DNA from: Corynebacterium sp. Marseille-P4321
Lineage (GTDB): Bacteria; Actinomycetota; Actinomycetes; Mycobacteriales; Mycobacteriaceae
DNA: 64,000 bases
Direction of reading: 5' to 3'
Assembly: GCF_903645305.1 (NCBI RefSeq)
Contig: NZ_CAHJXO010000001.1
Span: 868,001-932,000, forward strand
A program made the translations under genes and the position numbers. The notes below the pieces were generated by a model, which saw nothing but the letters and a program-made list of their open reading frames with translations, ran no database searches and was not told the DNA's origin. Below, piece by piece: positions 16,956-25,737 of the stretch (position 1 is the first letter of the stretch; every line of letters begins with the position of its first letter).

Positions 16956-17419
16956 ATCGGCTTGAGCCGGATCACCGGCGTATTGAGCAGCGTGAGCGGA
17001 TCGATGTAGGTGTCCTTCGCCACCAACGCGCCCCAATGCAGCCCGTCGTGCTCCCGGCCGCGCATCAGCGTGCCAATTACTTGTCCTTCGCGCACGGTAT
17101 CGCCTTTGCGTATGTTCGCCCTCACGGGCTGATACGTCGTCCTCAACCCGCCCGCGTGCTCGATGGAAACGGTGGGCACGCCGACAACCACTCCGGCAAA
17201 AACAACAACTCCATCCGCGGCGGCGCGCACCTTCGCCCCGTGCTCAAGCCCGAGGTCCACTCCACGGTGCCCGGGCAACCAGTTGCGTTCCGGGATGTCC
17301 GCGGGGCGGGTCACCCGGCTGGCGTGGTCGAGCCCCGTGGTGGGGTCCACCCAGGCCGCGGCGGGAGCGGCGAACCACGCGGTAAGAAGCAGGGCACAAA
17401 CTATGTTGATCCAGCGCAT
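16952..17419 (-). CDS. Secreted M23-type (LytM-fold) protein
   Basis: Small exported protein of 155 residues with a cleavable signal peptide (MRWINIVCALLLTAWFAAP, cut after AAA) and one peptidase M23 domain. GHRGVDLG supplies the metal-binding His and Asp, GAKVRAAADGVVVFAG is the typical beta-strand segment, and GLHWGAL supplies the last metal-binding His. The general-base His that normally sits two residues before this (HLH) is Gly here, so hydrolase activity is doubtful; degenerate M23 domains often activate amidases instead. The start is placed at ATG 17419 because the signal peptide begins there; a longer frame to 17497 is not convincing. It converges with xerC and diverges from rpsB. Confidence 0.85.
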   Translation of the reverse strand: MRWINIVCALLLTAWFAAPAAAWVDPTTGLDHASRVTRPADIPERNWLPGHRGVDLGLEHGAKVRAAADGVVVFAGVVVGVPTVSIEHAGGLRTTYQPVRANIRKGDTVREGQVIGTLMRGREHDGLHWGALVAKDTYIDPLTLLNTPVIRLKPI

Positions 17420-17471
17420 GCACGCATTCGAGCACGCCCGACTCCGCGAGTAAAGGGCGGTTCTGCGAATC

Positions 17472-17496
17472 TGTGGATAACTCGGAGTTATCCACA
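17472..17496. promoter_or_regulatory. Two inverted perfect DnaA boxes
   Basis: TGTGGATAA (17472-17480) and TTATCCACA (17488-17496) are both exact copies of the consensus DnaA box, in opposite orientation and 7 bp apart. Together they form a palindrome with 11-bp arms and a CGG centre. It lies between the M23 gene and rpsB. Confidence 0.75.
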
Positions 17497-17512
17497 AAAG
17501 ACGCAGATGGGA

Positions 17513-17542
17513 TTAGGTTTTCGCCGTGTTTGCGGGTAATGT
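17513..17542 (+). promoter_or_regulatory. Possible rpsB promoter
   Basis: TAATGT (17537-17542) with a weak -35 TTAGGT (17513-17518) at 18-bp spacing. If used, transcription starts near 17549 and leaves a leader of about 160 nt. Confidence 0.35.
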
Positions 17543-17640
17543 ATCCCCGGCAGTCTTCATAGGCTGACTACGCGCGCCGGGTAATGCCAGCTCAGCGACG
17601 GTCCCGTTCACGGGGTGCTGTGGCGGGCACGGTGCCAGGG

Positions 17641-17659
17641 CGCGGGATAAAAACCCGCG
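17641..17659 (+). promoter_or_regulatory. Hairpin in the rpsB leader
   Basis: CGCGGG (17641-17646) pairs with CCCGCG (17654-17659) around an A-rich 7-nt loop, about 50 nt before the rpsB start. It could be an S2-binding or stability element; there is no direct evidence. Confidence 0.45.
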
Positions 17660-17709
17660 TACGTGAACTTTGCAAGTAACCGAACGATTTCTCTCCGAAG
17701 GAGATATTC

Positions 17710-18690
17710 ATGGCAGTTGTAACCATGAGCGAACTCCTCGACGCGGGTGTGCACTTTGGCCACCAGACGCGTCGCTGGAACCCGAAGATGCGTCGCTTCA
17801 TCTTCACCGACCGCAACGGCATCTACATCATCGACCTGCAGCAGACGCTGACCTACATCGATGAGGCTTTCGAGTTTGTGAAGGAGACCGTCGCGCACGG
17901 CGGCACCATCCTGTTCGTGGGCACCAAGAAGCAGGCCCAGGAGCCGATCCAGGAAGAGGCGCAGCGCGTCGGCATGCCGTACGTCACCCACCGTTGGCTG
18001 GGCGGCATGCTGACCAACTTCCAGACTGTGTCCAAGCGTATTGGTCGCATGAAGGAGCTGCAGGCAATGGACGCGGCCGAGGACGGCTACGCCGGCCGCG
18101 GCAAGAAGGAAATCCTCATGCTCACCCGCGAGCGCGTGAAGCTCGAGCGTGTGCTGGGCGGTATTTCCGAGATGACCAAGGCTCCGTCCGCGCTGTGGAT
18201 CGTGGACACCAACAAGGAGCACATCGCGGTGTCCGAGGCGCAGAAGCTGCGCATCCCGGTGGTTGCCGTCCTTGACACGAACTGCGACCCGGACCTGGTC
18301 GACTTCCCGATCCCGGGCAACGACGACGCGATCGGCGCGGTCAAGCTGCTCACCCATGTTGTGGGCGAGGCTGTCATCGCCGGTAAGCAGCAGCGTGAGG
18401 AGCGTCAGCTCGCCGCAGCACGCGACGCCGCTGGCGACAACGACGCGAAGCGTCAGGCTGAGGCATCCGAGGCTGCCGCGCAGGCCGCTGCTTCCGAGGA
18501 TGTTGATCCGGCTGAGGCTGCTAAGGCTGCCGTCGCTGCTGAGCAGGCTGCGCCGCAGGTGGTTGCTGACGTTGAGCAGCCGGCTGCTGTCCGCGCCGCT
18601 GAGCAGGCTGAGGCTGCCCCGGCGAACGAGACCGGCAAGGTCGACGAGGGTATCCAGATCTCCGGCACCGAGTCCGCAACCCAGGCGTAA
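17710..18690 (+). CDS. rpsB: 30S ribosomal protein S2 with long Ala/Glu tail
   Basis: Small-subunit protein at the head-platform junction, required to recruit S1 where S1 is present. The first 230 residues are standard S2: [24 protein letters not shown] at the start, [24 protein letters not shown], and [19 protein letters not shown]. The 326-residue length exceeds most S2 proteins (about 240-270) because of a tail of some 95 residues made mainly of Ala, Glu, Gln and Val. An excellent ribosome site AAGGAG lies at 17698-17703, 6 nt before ATG. It is followed by tsf, the usual partner, but a strong terminator-like hairpin separates them. Confidence 0.97.
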   Translation: MAVVTMSELLDAGVHFGHQTRRWNPKMRRFIFTDRNGIYIIDLQQTLTYIDEAFEFVKETVAHGGTILFVGTKKQAQEPIQEEAQRVGMPYVTHRWLGGMLTNFQTVSKRIGRMKELQAMDAAEDGYAGRGKKEILMLTRERVKLERVLGGISEMTKAPSALWIVDTNKEHIAVSEAQKLRIPVVAVLDTNCDPDLVDFPIPGNDDAIGAVKLLTHVVGEAVIAGKQQREERQLAAARDAAGDNDAKRQAEASEAAAQAAASEDVDPAEAAKAAVAAEQAAPQVVADVEQPAAVRAAEQAEAAPANETGKVDEGIQISGTESATQA

Positions 18691-18721
18691 TTCGCTTCGG
18701 GCTTGACGGTCTCTATGCCGC

Positions 18722-18790
18722 ACGCGCCCCGCGTCCCGTCCACGTCCGCCGGTTTACCCGGCATGGACGCGGGGGACCGGGGCGCGTTTG
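18722..18790 (+). terminator. Large GC-rich hairpin between rpsB and tsf
   Basis: ACGCGCCCC (18722-18730) pairs with GGGGCGCGT (18779-18787), enclosing a second stem built on GTCC/GGAC and GCCGG/CCGGC. Only TT follows, so it may attenuate rather than fully stop transcription into tsf. Confidence 0.65.
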
Positions 18791-18907
18791 CGCTTTCACC
18801 GTGGCGCGAGAAGTAGCTGGCGTGGTCTGCCGTCCTTGGCAGTTTCGGCTACTCTTGAAACGGTTTAGAAACTTTTAGCAACACTTTTTTGAGGAGGGTC
18901 GCCCAGA

Positions 18908-19726
18908 ATGGCGAACTACACTGCTGCTGACGTGAAGAAGCTCCGCGAGACCACTGGCTCCGGCATGCTCGACTGCAAGAAGGCGCTGGAGGAGACCGGC
19001 GGCGATTTCGAGAAGGCCGTTGAGAACCTGCGCATCAAGGGCGCGAAGGACGTGGGCAAGCGCGCTGAGCGCAACGCTCTCGAGGGCCTCGTCGCTGTCT
19101 CCGGCAACACCATCGTGGAGATCAACTCCGAGACCGACTTCGTGGCGAAGAACCAGGAGTTCAAGGACATCGCTAACCAGATCGCCGAGGCTGCTGCCAA
19201 GGTGAACGCGAACTCCCAGGAGGAGCTCGCGAACGCTGACGTGAACGGCGAGTCCGCTCACGACGTGCTGGAGCGCCTGTCCGCGAAGATCGGTGAGAAG
19301 TTGGAGCTGCGCCGCGCCGCTACCGTCGAGGGCGAGAAGGTTGAGGCGTACCTGCACCAGAAGGCTGCAGACCTGCCGCCGGCCGTCGGCGTGCTGGTTG
19401 CCTACACCGGCGACAACGCGGAGGCTGCACACCAGGTTGCGCTGCAGATCGCCGCGATGAAGGCACGCTTCCTCAACCGCGAGTCCGTTCCGGCCGACGT
19501 CATCGAGAAGGAGCGCGCGGTCCAGGAAGAGATCACCCGCAACGAGGGCAAGCCGGAGGCTGCGATCGAGAAGATCGTCGAGGGCCGCATGGGCGGCTTC
19601 TTCAAGGACGTTGTCCTGCTCGACCAGCCGTCTTTGGCTGACTCCAAGAAGACCGTTGCCCAGTTCGCTGAGGAAAACGGCATCACCATTACCGACTTCG
19701 TCCGCTACGAGGTCGGCCAGGCGTAA
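18908..19726 (+). CDS. tsf: Elongation factor Ts
   Basis: Guanine-nucleotide exchange factor for EF-Tu. The 272-residue product begins with the UBA-like domain [29 protein letters not shown], carries the signature ETDFVAKN near residue 77 that contacts EF-Tu, and continues with the paired core subdomains ([41 protein letters not shown]). A strong ribosome site GAGGAGG lies 10 nt upstream. A possible -10, TACTCT, sits at 18850-18855. It has its own terminator. The stop codon lies within a short tandem repeat. Confidence 0.97.
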   Translation: MANYTAADVKKLRETTGSGMLDCKKALEETGGDFEKAVENLRIKGAKDVGKRAERNALEGLVAVSGNTIVEINSETDFVAKNQEFKDIANQIAEAAAKVNANSQEELANADVNGESAHDVLERLSAKIGEKLELRRAATVEGEKVEAYLHQKAADLPPAVGVLVAYTGDNAEAAHQVALQIAAMKARFLNRESVPADVIEKERAVQEEITRNEGKPEAAIEKIVEGRMGGFFKDVVLLDQPSLADSKKTVAQFAEENGITITDFVRYEVGQA

Positions 19727-19753
19727 CGTTTCAGGCGTAACGTTTCAGGCGTA
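19718..19753 (+). repeat. 14-bp tandem repeat across the tsf stop codon
   Basis: CAGGCGTA recurs at 19718, 19732 and 19746, and the intervening AACGTT(T) is also repeated. About 2.6 copies of a 14-bp unit result. The first copy contains the tsf TAA; the later copies repeat the stop outside the gene. Confidence 0.8.
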
Positions 19754-19778
19754 GCGCGTTAAGCGCCTAGCGCTGGCA

Positions 19779-19810
19779 AGCCCCGGTGTCACTGAACCGG
19801 GGCTTTTTTA
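19779..19810 (+). terminator. Terminator of tsf
   Basis: AGCCCCGGT (19779-19787) and ACCGGGGCT (19796-19804) form a perfect 9-bp stem with an 8-nt loop, then TTTTTT. Confidence 0.92.
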
Positions 19811-19851
19811 AGTGCTCGCTCCGCCGATCTGATCCTTCCCTTTACGCGAAG

Positions 19852-20298
19852 CTACATGCCCGTGAAGAACCAGGTGCCGCCACGCTGCTCGAACTCCAAC
19901 GAACCACCCGTAACATCCTCGGCGGCGATCGCGGACTCAGCGCACAGATCGATCTGCGTCCGGTCGATCGCCACTTTGATCGTCGCTCCGTTGGTTTCCT
20001 TTACGGCGACCCAGTTGGCGCCCTCGTCGACGTCCTCGTAGCCTTTGAAAGCCTCATGACCGAGCAGGTCGTTCGCAGCCGCGCCGCTGTACGGGCACAC
20101 AAGCACTACCTTCTCGGCGGCGGGGTAGAGGTCGTCCACCGGCAGCGTCACCGCGTCTTGGCCGGAGGACTTCTCCAGCGCGTCCTGGAGGGCGAGTTGG
20201 TGGTTCAAGGTGGCGTCGACAAGCCCGCACCCGGCAAGGCTCAACGTGCACGCGCAAGCGAGGGCGAGCGCAGTGAACCGGCGGTTGTGCTGGGGCAT
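19852..20298 (-). CDS. Small putative lipoprotein
   Basis: A 148-residue exported protein not assigned to any family I recognise. The N-terminus MPQHNRRFTALALACACTLSLAGC is a lipoprotein signal with lipobox LAGC, so the mature protein should be lipid-anchored on the outer face of the membrane. The mature part has CPYSG, and a later Cys (DLCAESAIAA), which may form one disulfide. I place the start at ATG 20298, where the signal peptide begins; the frame extends to 20346. It is divergent from pyrH; TACGCT upstream is a possible -10. No functional context beyond that. Confidence 0.7.
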   Translation of the reverse strand: MPQHNRRFTALALACACTLSLAGCGLVDATLNHQLALQDALEKSSGQDAVTLPVDDLYPAAEKVVLVCPYSGAAANDLLGHEAFKGYEDVDEGANWVAVKETNGATIKVAIDRTQIDLCAESAIAAEDVTGGSLEFEQRGGTWFFTGM

Positions 20299-20371
20299 CG
20301 GGAACTCCAATCGGTCAGCGTAGGATGTTGATGAGTGTAATCGCACCCGGATATCAAGGAGCTGAAAGAAC

Positions 20372-21094
20372 GTGACCGAAGCGCCAACGCGGCAGGGCTA
20401 CAAGCGAGTGATGTTGAAGCTGGGTGGTGAGATGTTCGGCGGCGGCAAGGTGGGCATCGACCCGGACGTGGTGGAAAGTGTGGCGAAGCAGATCGCTGAG
20501 ATCGCGCGCGGCGGCACCGAGGTTGCGGTGGTGATTGGCGGCGGCAACTTCTTCCGCGGTGCCCAGCTGCAGCAGCGTGGCATGGATCGTGCGCGTTCGG
20601 ACTACATGGGCATGCTCGGCACGGTGATGAACTGCCTGGCGCTGCAGGATTTCCTGCAGCAGGAGGGGGTGGATTGCCGCGTGCAGACCGCGATCAACAT
20701 GGCGCAGATTGCGGAGCCGTACTTGCCGCTGCGCGCCGCGCGTCACCTGGAGAAGGGGCGCGTGGTCATTTTCGGCGCGGGTATGGGTATGCCGTACTTC
20801 TCCACGGACACCACGGCCGCGCAGCGTGCGCTGGAGATCGGCTGCGAGGTGCTGCTCATGGCGAAGGCGGTCGACGGGGTGTACGACTCGGATCCGCGCG
20901 AGAACCCGGACGCCAAGCTTTACTCCGAGATTTCCCCGCGCCAGGTCATCGAGCACGGCCTGAAGGTTGCGGATGCCACCGCGTTCAGCCTGTGCATGGA
21001 CAACAACATGCCGATCCTCGTGTTCAACTTGCTCGAGCAGGGCAACATCGCGCGTGCGGTGGCGGGCGAACAGGTGGGCACGCTCGTCGCGTAG
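20372..21094 (+). CDS. pyrH: Uridylate kinase
   Basis: Phosphorylates UMP to UDP in pyrimidine nucleotide synthesis; bacterial PyrH is a hexameric member of the amino-acid-kinase fold. The 240-residue product has [13 protein letters not shown] near the start (phosphate loop), [18 protein letters not shown] with the UMP-binding Arg/Asp residues, [30 protein letters not shown] and the ATP-site segment [16 protein letters not shown]. It starts with GTG behind AAGGAG. It sits upstream of frr as in most bacteria, although an amidase gene on the other strand lies between them here. Confidence 0.96.
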   Translation: MTEAPTRQGYKRVMLKLGGEMFGGGKVGIDPDVVESVAKQIAEIARGGTEVAVVIGGGNFFRGAQLQQRGMDRARSDYMGMLGTVMNCLALQDFLQQEGVDCRVQTAINMAQIAEPYLPLRAARHLEKGRVVIFGAGMGMPYFSTDTTAAQRALEIGCEVLLMAKAVDGVYDSDPRENPDAKLYSEISPRQVIEHGLKVADATAFSLCMDNNMPILVFNLLEQGNIARAVAGEQVGTLVA

Positions 21095-21098
21095 GGAG

Positions 21099-22166
21099 CT
21101 ATTGCTTATCGACGAGCTCCGCCACCCCAACCAGTTCCTCCACCGAAACCGTCACTGCGCCGAGGTGCACCGGGCCTAGCGCGATGGCGGGCGTGCGCAG
21201 CACGTTGAACAGCGAGCACCAGGGCGACCAATCCGTCTGAGCGTGGAAGCTGTCTTCCGGTGCCATGGCGGGGAAGTGGCCGAGCGCCGGCGGGTCGTAG
21301 GCGAGCGTGGGGGAGAGCAGCACGTCCACACCCCACGGGCGAGCGAGCAGACCCGGAAGCTCGCGGGCGTGCGACCTTGCGGCCTCAACCTGTGCCGGGG
21401 TCACCTGGAGGGCGCGCTCCACCAGCCAGGCGATGTATGCGCTGTCTCGCGGGTCCACGTTGCGAAACGCGTGCGTGATTGCCGTGGTGAAGTGTGCGTA
21501 CGTTTCCAGCGAGCCGGGGTAGGGGCGCACCTGCACCACCTCGTGGTGCTGGCTCAACTTCGCCGCGGCGCGTTCGACCGCCGCGCCGCGGGAGTCCTGC
21601 AGATCGGGTCGCGCGAATAACCCCTCGGTGAGCACCCCAATCTTCAACCGTCGCATCCCCCGGCTCGGCAACCCCAGCAGCTCGCGTTGGTCCGCCACGC
21701 TTCGGGTGAGAAATCCGTGCGCCGCCAGCCGGCTGCTCCCCAGCTTGAGCCCCACCACTTCGCACGCGGCGGCGGGCACGCGAATCGAGCCCCCTGCGTC
21801 CGTTCCGTGCGCCGCCCGCACCGTGCCGTCAGCCACGACAACCGCGGCGCCCGCCGACGAACCACCGGGCGTACACCCGGGGTGCGCCGGCGATTCCAAC
21901 ACCGGCACCCCCTCGCGCTCTGCGTAACACGTCGCACCCAGCTCCGACGTCAACGTCTTCGCCGGGACTGTCGCGCCCAGTTCCAGCAGGAGTTGCACGA
22001 ACGGGTCCGTCTTTTCCGCCACGTACGCGCGTGCTGGGTTTCCGTGGGTGGTGGGCACTCCCGCGATGTCGGTGCCGTCTTTCACCGGGATGCTCCACCC
22101 GCTCAGCCTGCCGGTCGGGCCGGTGAGCGGGGGATCGATCACGTGGGTGAACGCGGGGTGCAGCAT
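21099..22166 (-). CDS. Amidase signature family enzyme
   Basis: Predicted amide hydrolase, 355 residues, somewhat short for the family (commonly 450-500). The Ser-cisSer-Lys triad is visible: Lys in IPVKDGTDIAGVPTTHG, cis-Ser in TPGGSSAGAAV and nucleophile Ser in GTDAGGSIRVPAAACEVVGLK. The substrate is not evident; it lacks the partners of GatA, so it is not the tRNA amidotransferase. I start at ATG 22166 (MLHPAFTHVIDPP), 6 nt after a TACACT box, rather than at the longer frame to 22340, which runs into frr. It separates pyrH from frr on the opposite strand. Its last codons are made of a copy of the 11-bp word. Confidence 0.88.
   Translation of the reverse strand: MLHPAFTHVIDPPLTGPTGRLSGWSIPVKDGTDIAGVPTTHGNPARAYVAEKTDPFVQLLLELGATVPAKTLTSELGATCYAEREGVPVLESPAHPGCTPGGSSAGAAVVVADGTVRAAHGTDAGGSIRVPAAACEVVGLKLGSSRLAAHGFLTRSVADQRELLGLPSRGMRRLKIGVLTEGLFARPDLQDSRGAAVERAAAKLSQHHEVVQVRPYPGSLETYAHFTTAITHAFRNVDPRDSAYIAWLVERALQVTPAQVEAARSHARELPGLLARPWGVDVLLSPTLAYDPPALGHFPAMAPEDSFHAQTDWSPWCSLFNVLRTPAIALGPVHLGAVTVSVEELVGVAELVDKQ
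21104..21114 (+). repeat. GCTTATCGACG word at the amidase 3' end
   Basis: Exact copy; on the amidase strand it reads Leu-Val-Asp-Lys-Gln just before the stop. The flanks GGAGCT (21095-21100) and AGCTCC (21115-21120) are inverted around it. Confidence 0.82.
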
Positions 22167-22172
22167 GGCGCC

Positions 22173-22178
22173 AGTGTA
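22173..22178 (-). promoter_or_regulatory. -10 box deciding the amidase start
   Basis: TACACT on the minus strand, 6 nt before ATG 22166, with no ribosome site. Confidence 0.5.
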
Positions 22179-22243
22179 GGCGTCGGGCGCGCTGGTAAGT
22201 TGGTGGGCACGTGAGTTTAAAAGACGAAAGTAGGGATGTACCC

Positions 22244-22801
22244 ATGATTGACGACGTGTTGATGGATGCCGAAGAGCGCATGACCTCCTCCGTGGAGCAC
22301 ACCCGTGAGGAGTTGGTGACCATCCGCACCGGCCGCGCAAACCCCGCGATGTTCAACGGCGTGATGGCGGAGTTTTACGGCGCGCCGACGCCGATTAACC
22401 AGATGGCAACCATCTCGGTGCCGGAGCCGCGCATGCTGTTGATCAAGCCGTACGACCAGTCCACGATGCGCGACATCGAGGACGCGATTCGCAACTCCGA
22501 CCTTGGCGTGAACCCGACCGACGACGGCCAGGTCATCCGCGTGACCATCCCGCAGCTGACGGAGGAGCGCCGCAAGGAGCTGGTGAAGCAGGCGAAGCAG
22601 AAGGGCGAGGAAGGCAAGGTGGCCATCCGTAACGTGCGCCGCCAGGGCATGGATTCGCTGAAGAAGATCCAGAAGGACGGCGACGCGGGCGAGGACGAAG
22701 TCCAGGCCGCCGAGAAGGAGCTGGATAAGACCACGCAGACCTACGTCTCGCAGATCGATGAGCTGGTGCAGCGCAAGGAGTCGGAGCTGCTGGAGGTCTA
22801 G
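22244..22801 (+). CDS. frr: Ribosome recycling factor
   Basis: Splits post-termination ribosomes together with EF-G. The 185-residue product matches the family length and motifs: [13 protein letters not shown] at the start, [75 protein letters not shown] and [17 protein letters not shown] 22244 gives the conserved start. An in-frame GTG at 22211, 9 nt after a TAAGTT box, could give an 11-residue longer leaderless product; I consider it less likely. cdsA starts at the base after the stop, so the two are co-translated. Confidence 0.95.
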   Translation: MIDDVLMDAEERMTSSVEHTREELVTIRTGRANPAMFNGVMAEFYGAPTPINQMATISVPEPRMLLIKPYDQSTMRDIEDAIRNSDLGVNPTDDGQVIRVTIPQLTEERRKELVKQAKQKGEEGKVAIRNVRRQGMDSLKKIQKDGDAGEDEVQAAEKELDKTTQTYVSQIDELVQRKESELLEV

Positions 22802-23737
22802 GTGTCTCCCACCCAAACGGGCGCAAATACTGCCGGGGATGAGCGCGCGCATCCCAGCCGCTGGCCGTCGCGCGCGCCGAAACCAAAGAACAAGGCCGGG
22901 CGTAACCTGCCTGCGGCAATCGCTACCGGCGTGGTGCTCGGCGCGCTCGTCATCGGTGCGGTGTGGGTCGGCCCCAACGCGTGGTACCCCCTTGTCGCCG
23001 TCGCGATGGCGTTGGCCATGTGGGAGGTGCTCACGCGTCTGCGCGAGGCTGGTTACATCCAGCCGCGCACGCTGTTGATCATCCTCGGGCAGGTGATGAT
23101 TTGGGCGTCGTGGCCCTACGGCCCCTCCGGGCTGGTCACCGGTTTCGCGCTCGCCGTGTTGGTGGTCATGTTCTGGGGCATGTTCCACCGCGGCCGCCAC
23201 AACCACCCGGAGAATTACCTGCGCGATACTGCCGTGGGTATTTTCGTGCTTGCGTGGATCCCGCTGTTCGGCGCCTTCGCCGCGATGATCTCGCGCATTA
23301 GCGAGGGCGGAGTCTCCGGGTCCGCCTACATCGTGGCGTTCATGCTGTGCGTGGTGGCCAACGACGTCGGCGGCTACGCCTCGGGCGTGATGTTCGGTTC
23401 TCACCCGATGGCCCCGGCTATCAGCCCGAACAAGAGCTGGGAAGGCTTCGCGGGCTCGATGTGCTTCGGCATTGTCACCGGTGTGCTTGTGGTGCATTTC
23501 CTTATCGACGGCCCCTGGTGGATGGGCATCGTCCTTGGCATCGCCCTTGTCATCTGCGCAACCATGGGCGATTTGGTGGAAAGCCAGTTCAAGCGAGAGC
23601 TGGGCATCAAGGACATGTCGCAGCTGCTGCCGGGGCACGGCGGCATCATGGACCGTCTCGACGGCATGTTGCCGGCGGCCGCGGCGACCTACATCCTGCT
23701 CACCACCATCGCGTTTATGAACGCCGGCGCAATCTAG
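22802..23737 (+). CDS. cdsA: Phosphatidate cytidylyltransferase
   Basis: Makes CDP-diacylglycerol from phosphatidic acid and CTP, the precursor of cardiolipin, phosphatidylglycerol and phosphatidylinositol. The 311-residue membrane protein has a basic N-terminal tail of about 35 residues, some eight hydrophobic segments, and the CTP-transferase signature near the C-terminus: PNKSWEGFAGS, then MGDLVESQFKRELGIKDMSQLLPGHGGIMDRLDG. This signature is diagnostic. GTG 22802 follows the frr stop directly. One 10-bp match to the interspersed word encodes Phe-Leu-Ile-Asp-Gly in a loop. Confidence 0.95.
   Translation: MSPTQTGANTAGDERAHPSRWPSRAPKPKNKAGRNLPAAIATGVVLGALVIGAVWVGPNAWYPLVAVAMALAMWEVLTRLREAGYIQPRTLLIILGQVMIWASWPYGPSGLVTGFALAVLVVMFWGMFHRGRHNHPENYLRDTAVGIFVLAWIPLFGAFAAMISRISEGGVSGSAYIVAFMLCVVANDVGGYASGVMFGSHPMAPAISPNKSWEGFAGSMCFGIVTGVLVVHFLIDGPWWMGIVLGIALVICATMGDLVESQFKRELGIKDMSQLLPGHGGIMDRLDGMLPAAAATYILLTTIAFMNAGAI
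23501..23510 (+). repeat. CTTATCGACG (10 of 11 match) in cdsA
   Basis: Forward copy with C in place of the leading G; read as Leu-Ile-Asp with CTT. Confidence 0.75.
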
Positions 23738-23791
23738 CTCGCGCACGCGGATTAGAACTCGTGCGCTCCACGTGCCAAAATGGGGCGCATT

Positions 23792-24919
23792 ATGAGCGAG
23801 CAACCCGAAGCCACCACCGGCAACGTCCCGAAGATCCAGCTGCTGTCCCCGAAGCGGGGCATGCCGCCGAAGCACTTCGCGGACCTTTCTAAGCAGGAGC
23901 GCATCGACGCGCTGAAGGAGCTGGGCCTGCCGAAGTTCCGCGCCGACCAGATCGCGCGCCATTACTACGGCAAGTTCGAGGCGGATCCGCTCACTATGAC
24001 GGATCTGCCGGAGAACCAGCGTCAGCTGGTCAAGGACGCTCTCTTTCCCACGCTGCTCACCCCGGTGCGCACGGTGGAGACGGACGAGGGCGACACGACG
24101 AAGACCCTCTGGCGTCTCCACGACGGAATTCTTCTGGAGTCCGTCCTCATGCGCTACCCGGACCGCGCCACACTGTGCATCTCTTCGCAGGCTGGCTGCG
24201 GCATGGCGTGCCCGTTCTGCGCCACCGGCCAGGGTGGCCTGGACCGCAACCTGTCCACCGCGGAGATCGTGGATCAGGTCCGCGCCGCCGCCGCGATGAT
24301 GGCCGCCGAAGGTTCGCGCCTGTCCAACGTGGTGTTCATGGGCATGGGCGAGCCGCTCGCGAACTACAACCGCATGCTCTCGGCAGTCCGCCAGATCACC
24401 CAGCCGTCGCCGGACGGTTTCGGCATTTCCCAGCGCAACGTGACTGTTTCCACGGTGGGGCTTGCACCGCAGATCCGCCGCCTTGCGGACGAGGGCCTGT
24501 CCTGCACGCTTGCCGTTTCGCTGCACACGCCTGACGACGAGCTCCGCGACGAACTCGTCCCCATGAACAACCGCTTCTCCGTTGAGGACGTCCTGGACGC
24601 GGCCGCGTACTACGCCGACCAGACCGGCCGCCGCGTGTCCATCGAGTACGCCCTCATCCGCGACATGAACGACCAGGACTTCCGCGCGGACATGCTGGGG
24701 CAGAAGCTGCACAAGGCACTTGGCTCCCGGGTCCACGTGAACCTGATCCCGCTTAACCCGACCCCGGGCTCCAAGTGGGACGCGTCGCCCAAGGACCGCC
24801 AGGCAGAGTTCGTGCGCCGCGTCATCGCCCAGGGTGTGCCCTGCACCGTGCGTGACACGAAGGGCCAGGAGATTGCGGCGGCCTGCGGCCAGCTCGCGGC
24901 GGACGAGAAGGTCGGCTAA
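23792..24919 (+). CDS. rlmN: Dual-specificity 23S rRNA / tRNA adenine-C2 methyltransferase RlmN
   Basis: Radical-SAM enzyme that methylates A2503 of 23S rRNA and A37 of some tRNAs. The product has the radical-SAM cluster motif CGMACPFC (CxxxCxxC) in [21 protein letters not shown], the substrate-binding [29 protein letters not shown] and the C-terminal catalytic Cys region [21 protein letters not shown] start at ATG 23792 ([10 protein letters not shown]); an in-frame ATG at 23780 would add four residues (MGRI). CAAAAT at 23776-23781 may be the -10. The terminator after it is shared with the convergent DUF2631 gene. Confidence 0.95.
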   Translation: MSEQPEATTGNVPKIQLLSPKRGMPPKHFADLSKQERIDALKELGLPKFRADQIARHYYGKFEADPLTMTDLPENQRQLVKDALFPTLLTPVRTVETDEGDTTKTLWRLHDGILLESVLMRYPDRATLCISSQAGCGMACPFCATGQGGLDRNLSTAEIVDQVRAAAAMMAAEGSRLSNVVFMGMGEPLANYNRMLSAVRQITQPSPDGFGISQRNVTVSTVGLAPQIRRLADEGLSCTLAVSLHTPDDELRDELVPMNNRFSVEDVLDAAAYYADQTGRRVSIEYALIRDMNDQDFRADMLGQKLHKALGSRVHVNLIPLNPTPGSKWDASPKDRQAEFVRRVIAQGVPCTVRDTKGQEIAAACGQLAADEKVG

Positions 24920-24966
24920 CCCGCCCCAACCCACTGGCCCCAGCCCCACACCCCAGGAAACCAAAA

Positions 24967-24990
24967 AGGCCAGCCCAACCGGGCTGGCCT
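24967..24990. terminator. Bidirectional terminator, rlmN / DUF2631 gene
   Basis: Perfect 10-bp stem AGGCCAGCCC (24967-24976) and GGGCTGGCCT (24981-24990) with loop AACC. The A run on the left (24963-24967) is a U run for the minus-strand gene; the right side lacks one. Confidence 0.88.
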
Positions 24991-25026
24991 CACAGCTCAA
25001 TCACAGAGCCAAACAACACCTAACGC

Positions 25027-25584
25027 TTAGCGCGCCTCGTGCTTCCCGCGCGGCTCGACCTCGATCACCTCGACGGTCTCGCGGCTTTCGCGGACCGGCT
25101 CAGCGGCAACGCGACGGGTCTCAACGGTCTCAACACGCTCGGTCGTCACGGCGCGCTGCTCCTGGTAACCAGGACGCAGGTGCGCAACGCGGGCCGGCTC
25201 GATGTTCAGCGCGCGCAGCTGGGAGTCGGTGAGGTTCTCGTACACCGGGCCTGACAGGGTGGCCTGGTCGTAGGTCCAGTCGGGCTCCTGGTGGCCGACC
25301 GGCTTGTTGTGAGAGGTCACGGTGCGCACCTGGGACAGCTTCGGCTTCACTGCGTGCAGGATCAGACCGAGCGCGATCACCACTGCGAGCGCAATGAGCC
25401 AGATGGTCTCCACGTGGCCCTGGTGGTTGCCGAAGTTGTAGGCAACGAGGAATGCGACGGAGATCCAGCCGGCGGTTTGGATGGTGCTGTCCGAGAATTC
25501 GCTCCAGCCGAAGCGTGCGGAGGGCACGTCAGCCTCGGATACGCCGTTGTACACCTGCGGTGCCTTGTCCTTCGCGTGGGCCAC
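25027..25584 (-). CDS. DUF2631 family membrane protein
   Basis: Actinobacterial protein of unknown function usually found beside dxr; 185 residues. The N-terminal part ([30 protein letters not shown]) is the conserved DUF2631 motif, followed by two membrane helices ([14 protein letters not shown] and [19 protein letters not shown]) and a long hydrophilic C-terminal region. The last 50 residues are rich in Arg, Glu and Val and repeat [12 protein letters not shown] elements, probably disordered or coiled. It starts with GTG 25584 behind AAGGAG. Divergent from dxr, convergent with rlmN. Cytoplasmic-membrane location is inferred from the helices. Confidence 0.82.
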   Translation of the reverse strand: MAHAKDKAPQVYNGVSEADVPSARFGWSEFSDSTIQTAGWISVAFLVAYNFGNHQGHVETIWLIALAVVIALGLILHAVKPKLSQVRTVTSHNKPVGHQEPDWTYDQATLSGPVYENLTDSQLRALNIEPARVAHLRPGYQEQRAVTTERVETVETRRVAAEPVRESRETVEVIEVEPRGKHEAR

Positions 25585-25725
25585 GGGAATGCTCCTTTTA
25601 TTGCGGGGAACGGGTTTTAACTCCGCCTATCATCTCACACCGGGGGGCTCTTAGGGGCACAGATACCCCCAATGTGTTCAAACTTTCGCACCACAGTCTG
25701 CCTGCTTCGGCTGTATTTGTGGCGC

Positions 25726-25731
25726 TAAGGT
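25726..25731 (+). promoter_or_regulatory. -10 box for the dxr leader ORF
   Basis: TAAGGT lies 6 nt before ATG 25738, the start of a short ORF that ends on the dxr start codon. Sequence and spacing match the leaderless promoters elsewhere in the window. Confidence 0.5.
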
Positions 25732-25737
25732 GCACCG

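Noticed and set aside
17472..17497. The word GCTTATCGACG as a degenerate DnaA box (TTATCCACA)
   Set aside because: All copies share G and G at the two differing positions instead of scattering around the DnaA consensus, and they extend further in a conserved way, so they are a distinct word.
22217..25000. A 927-codon minus-strand frame covering frr, cdsA and rlmN
   Set aside because: It is antisense to three well-supported genes, is rich in Arg, His, Leu and Ala as expected of a shadow, and has no family motif.
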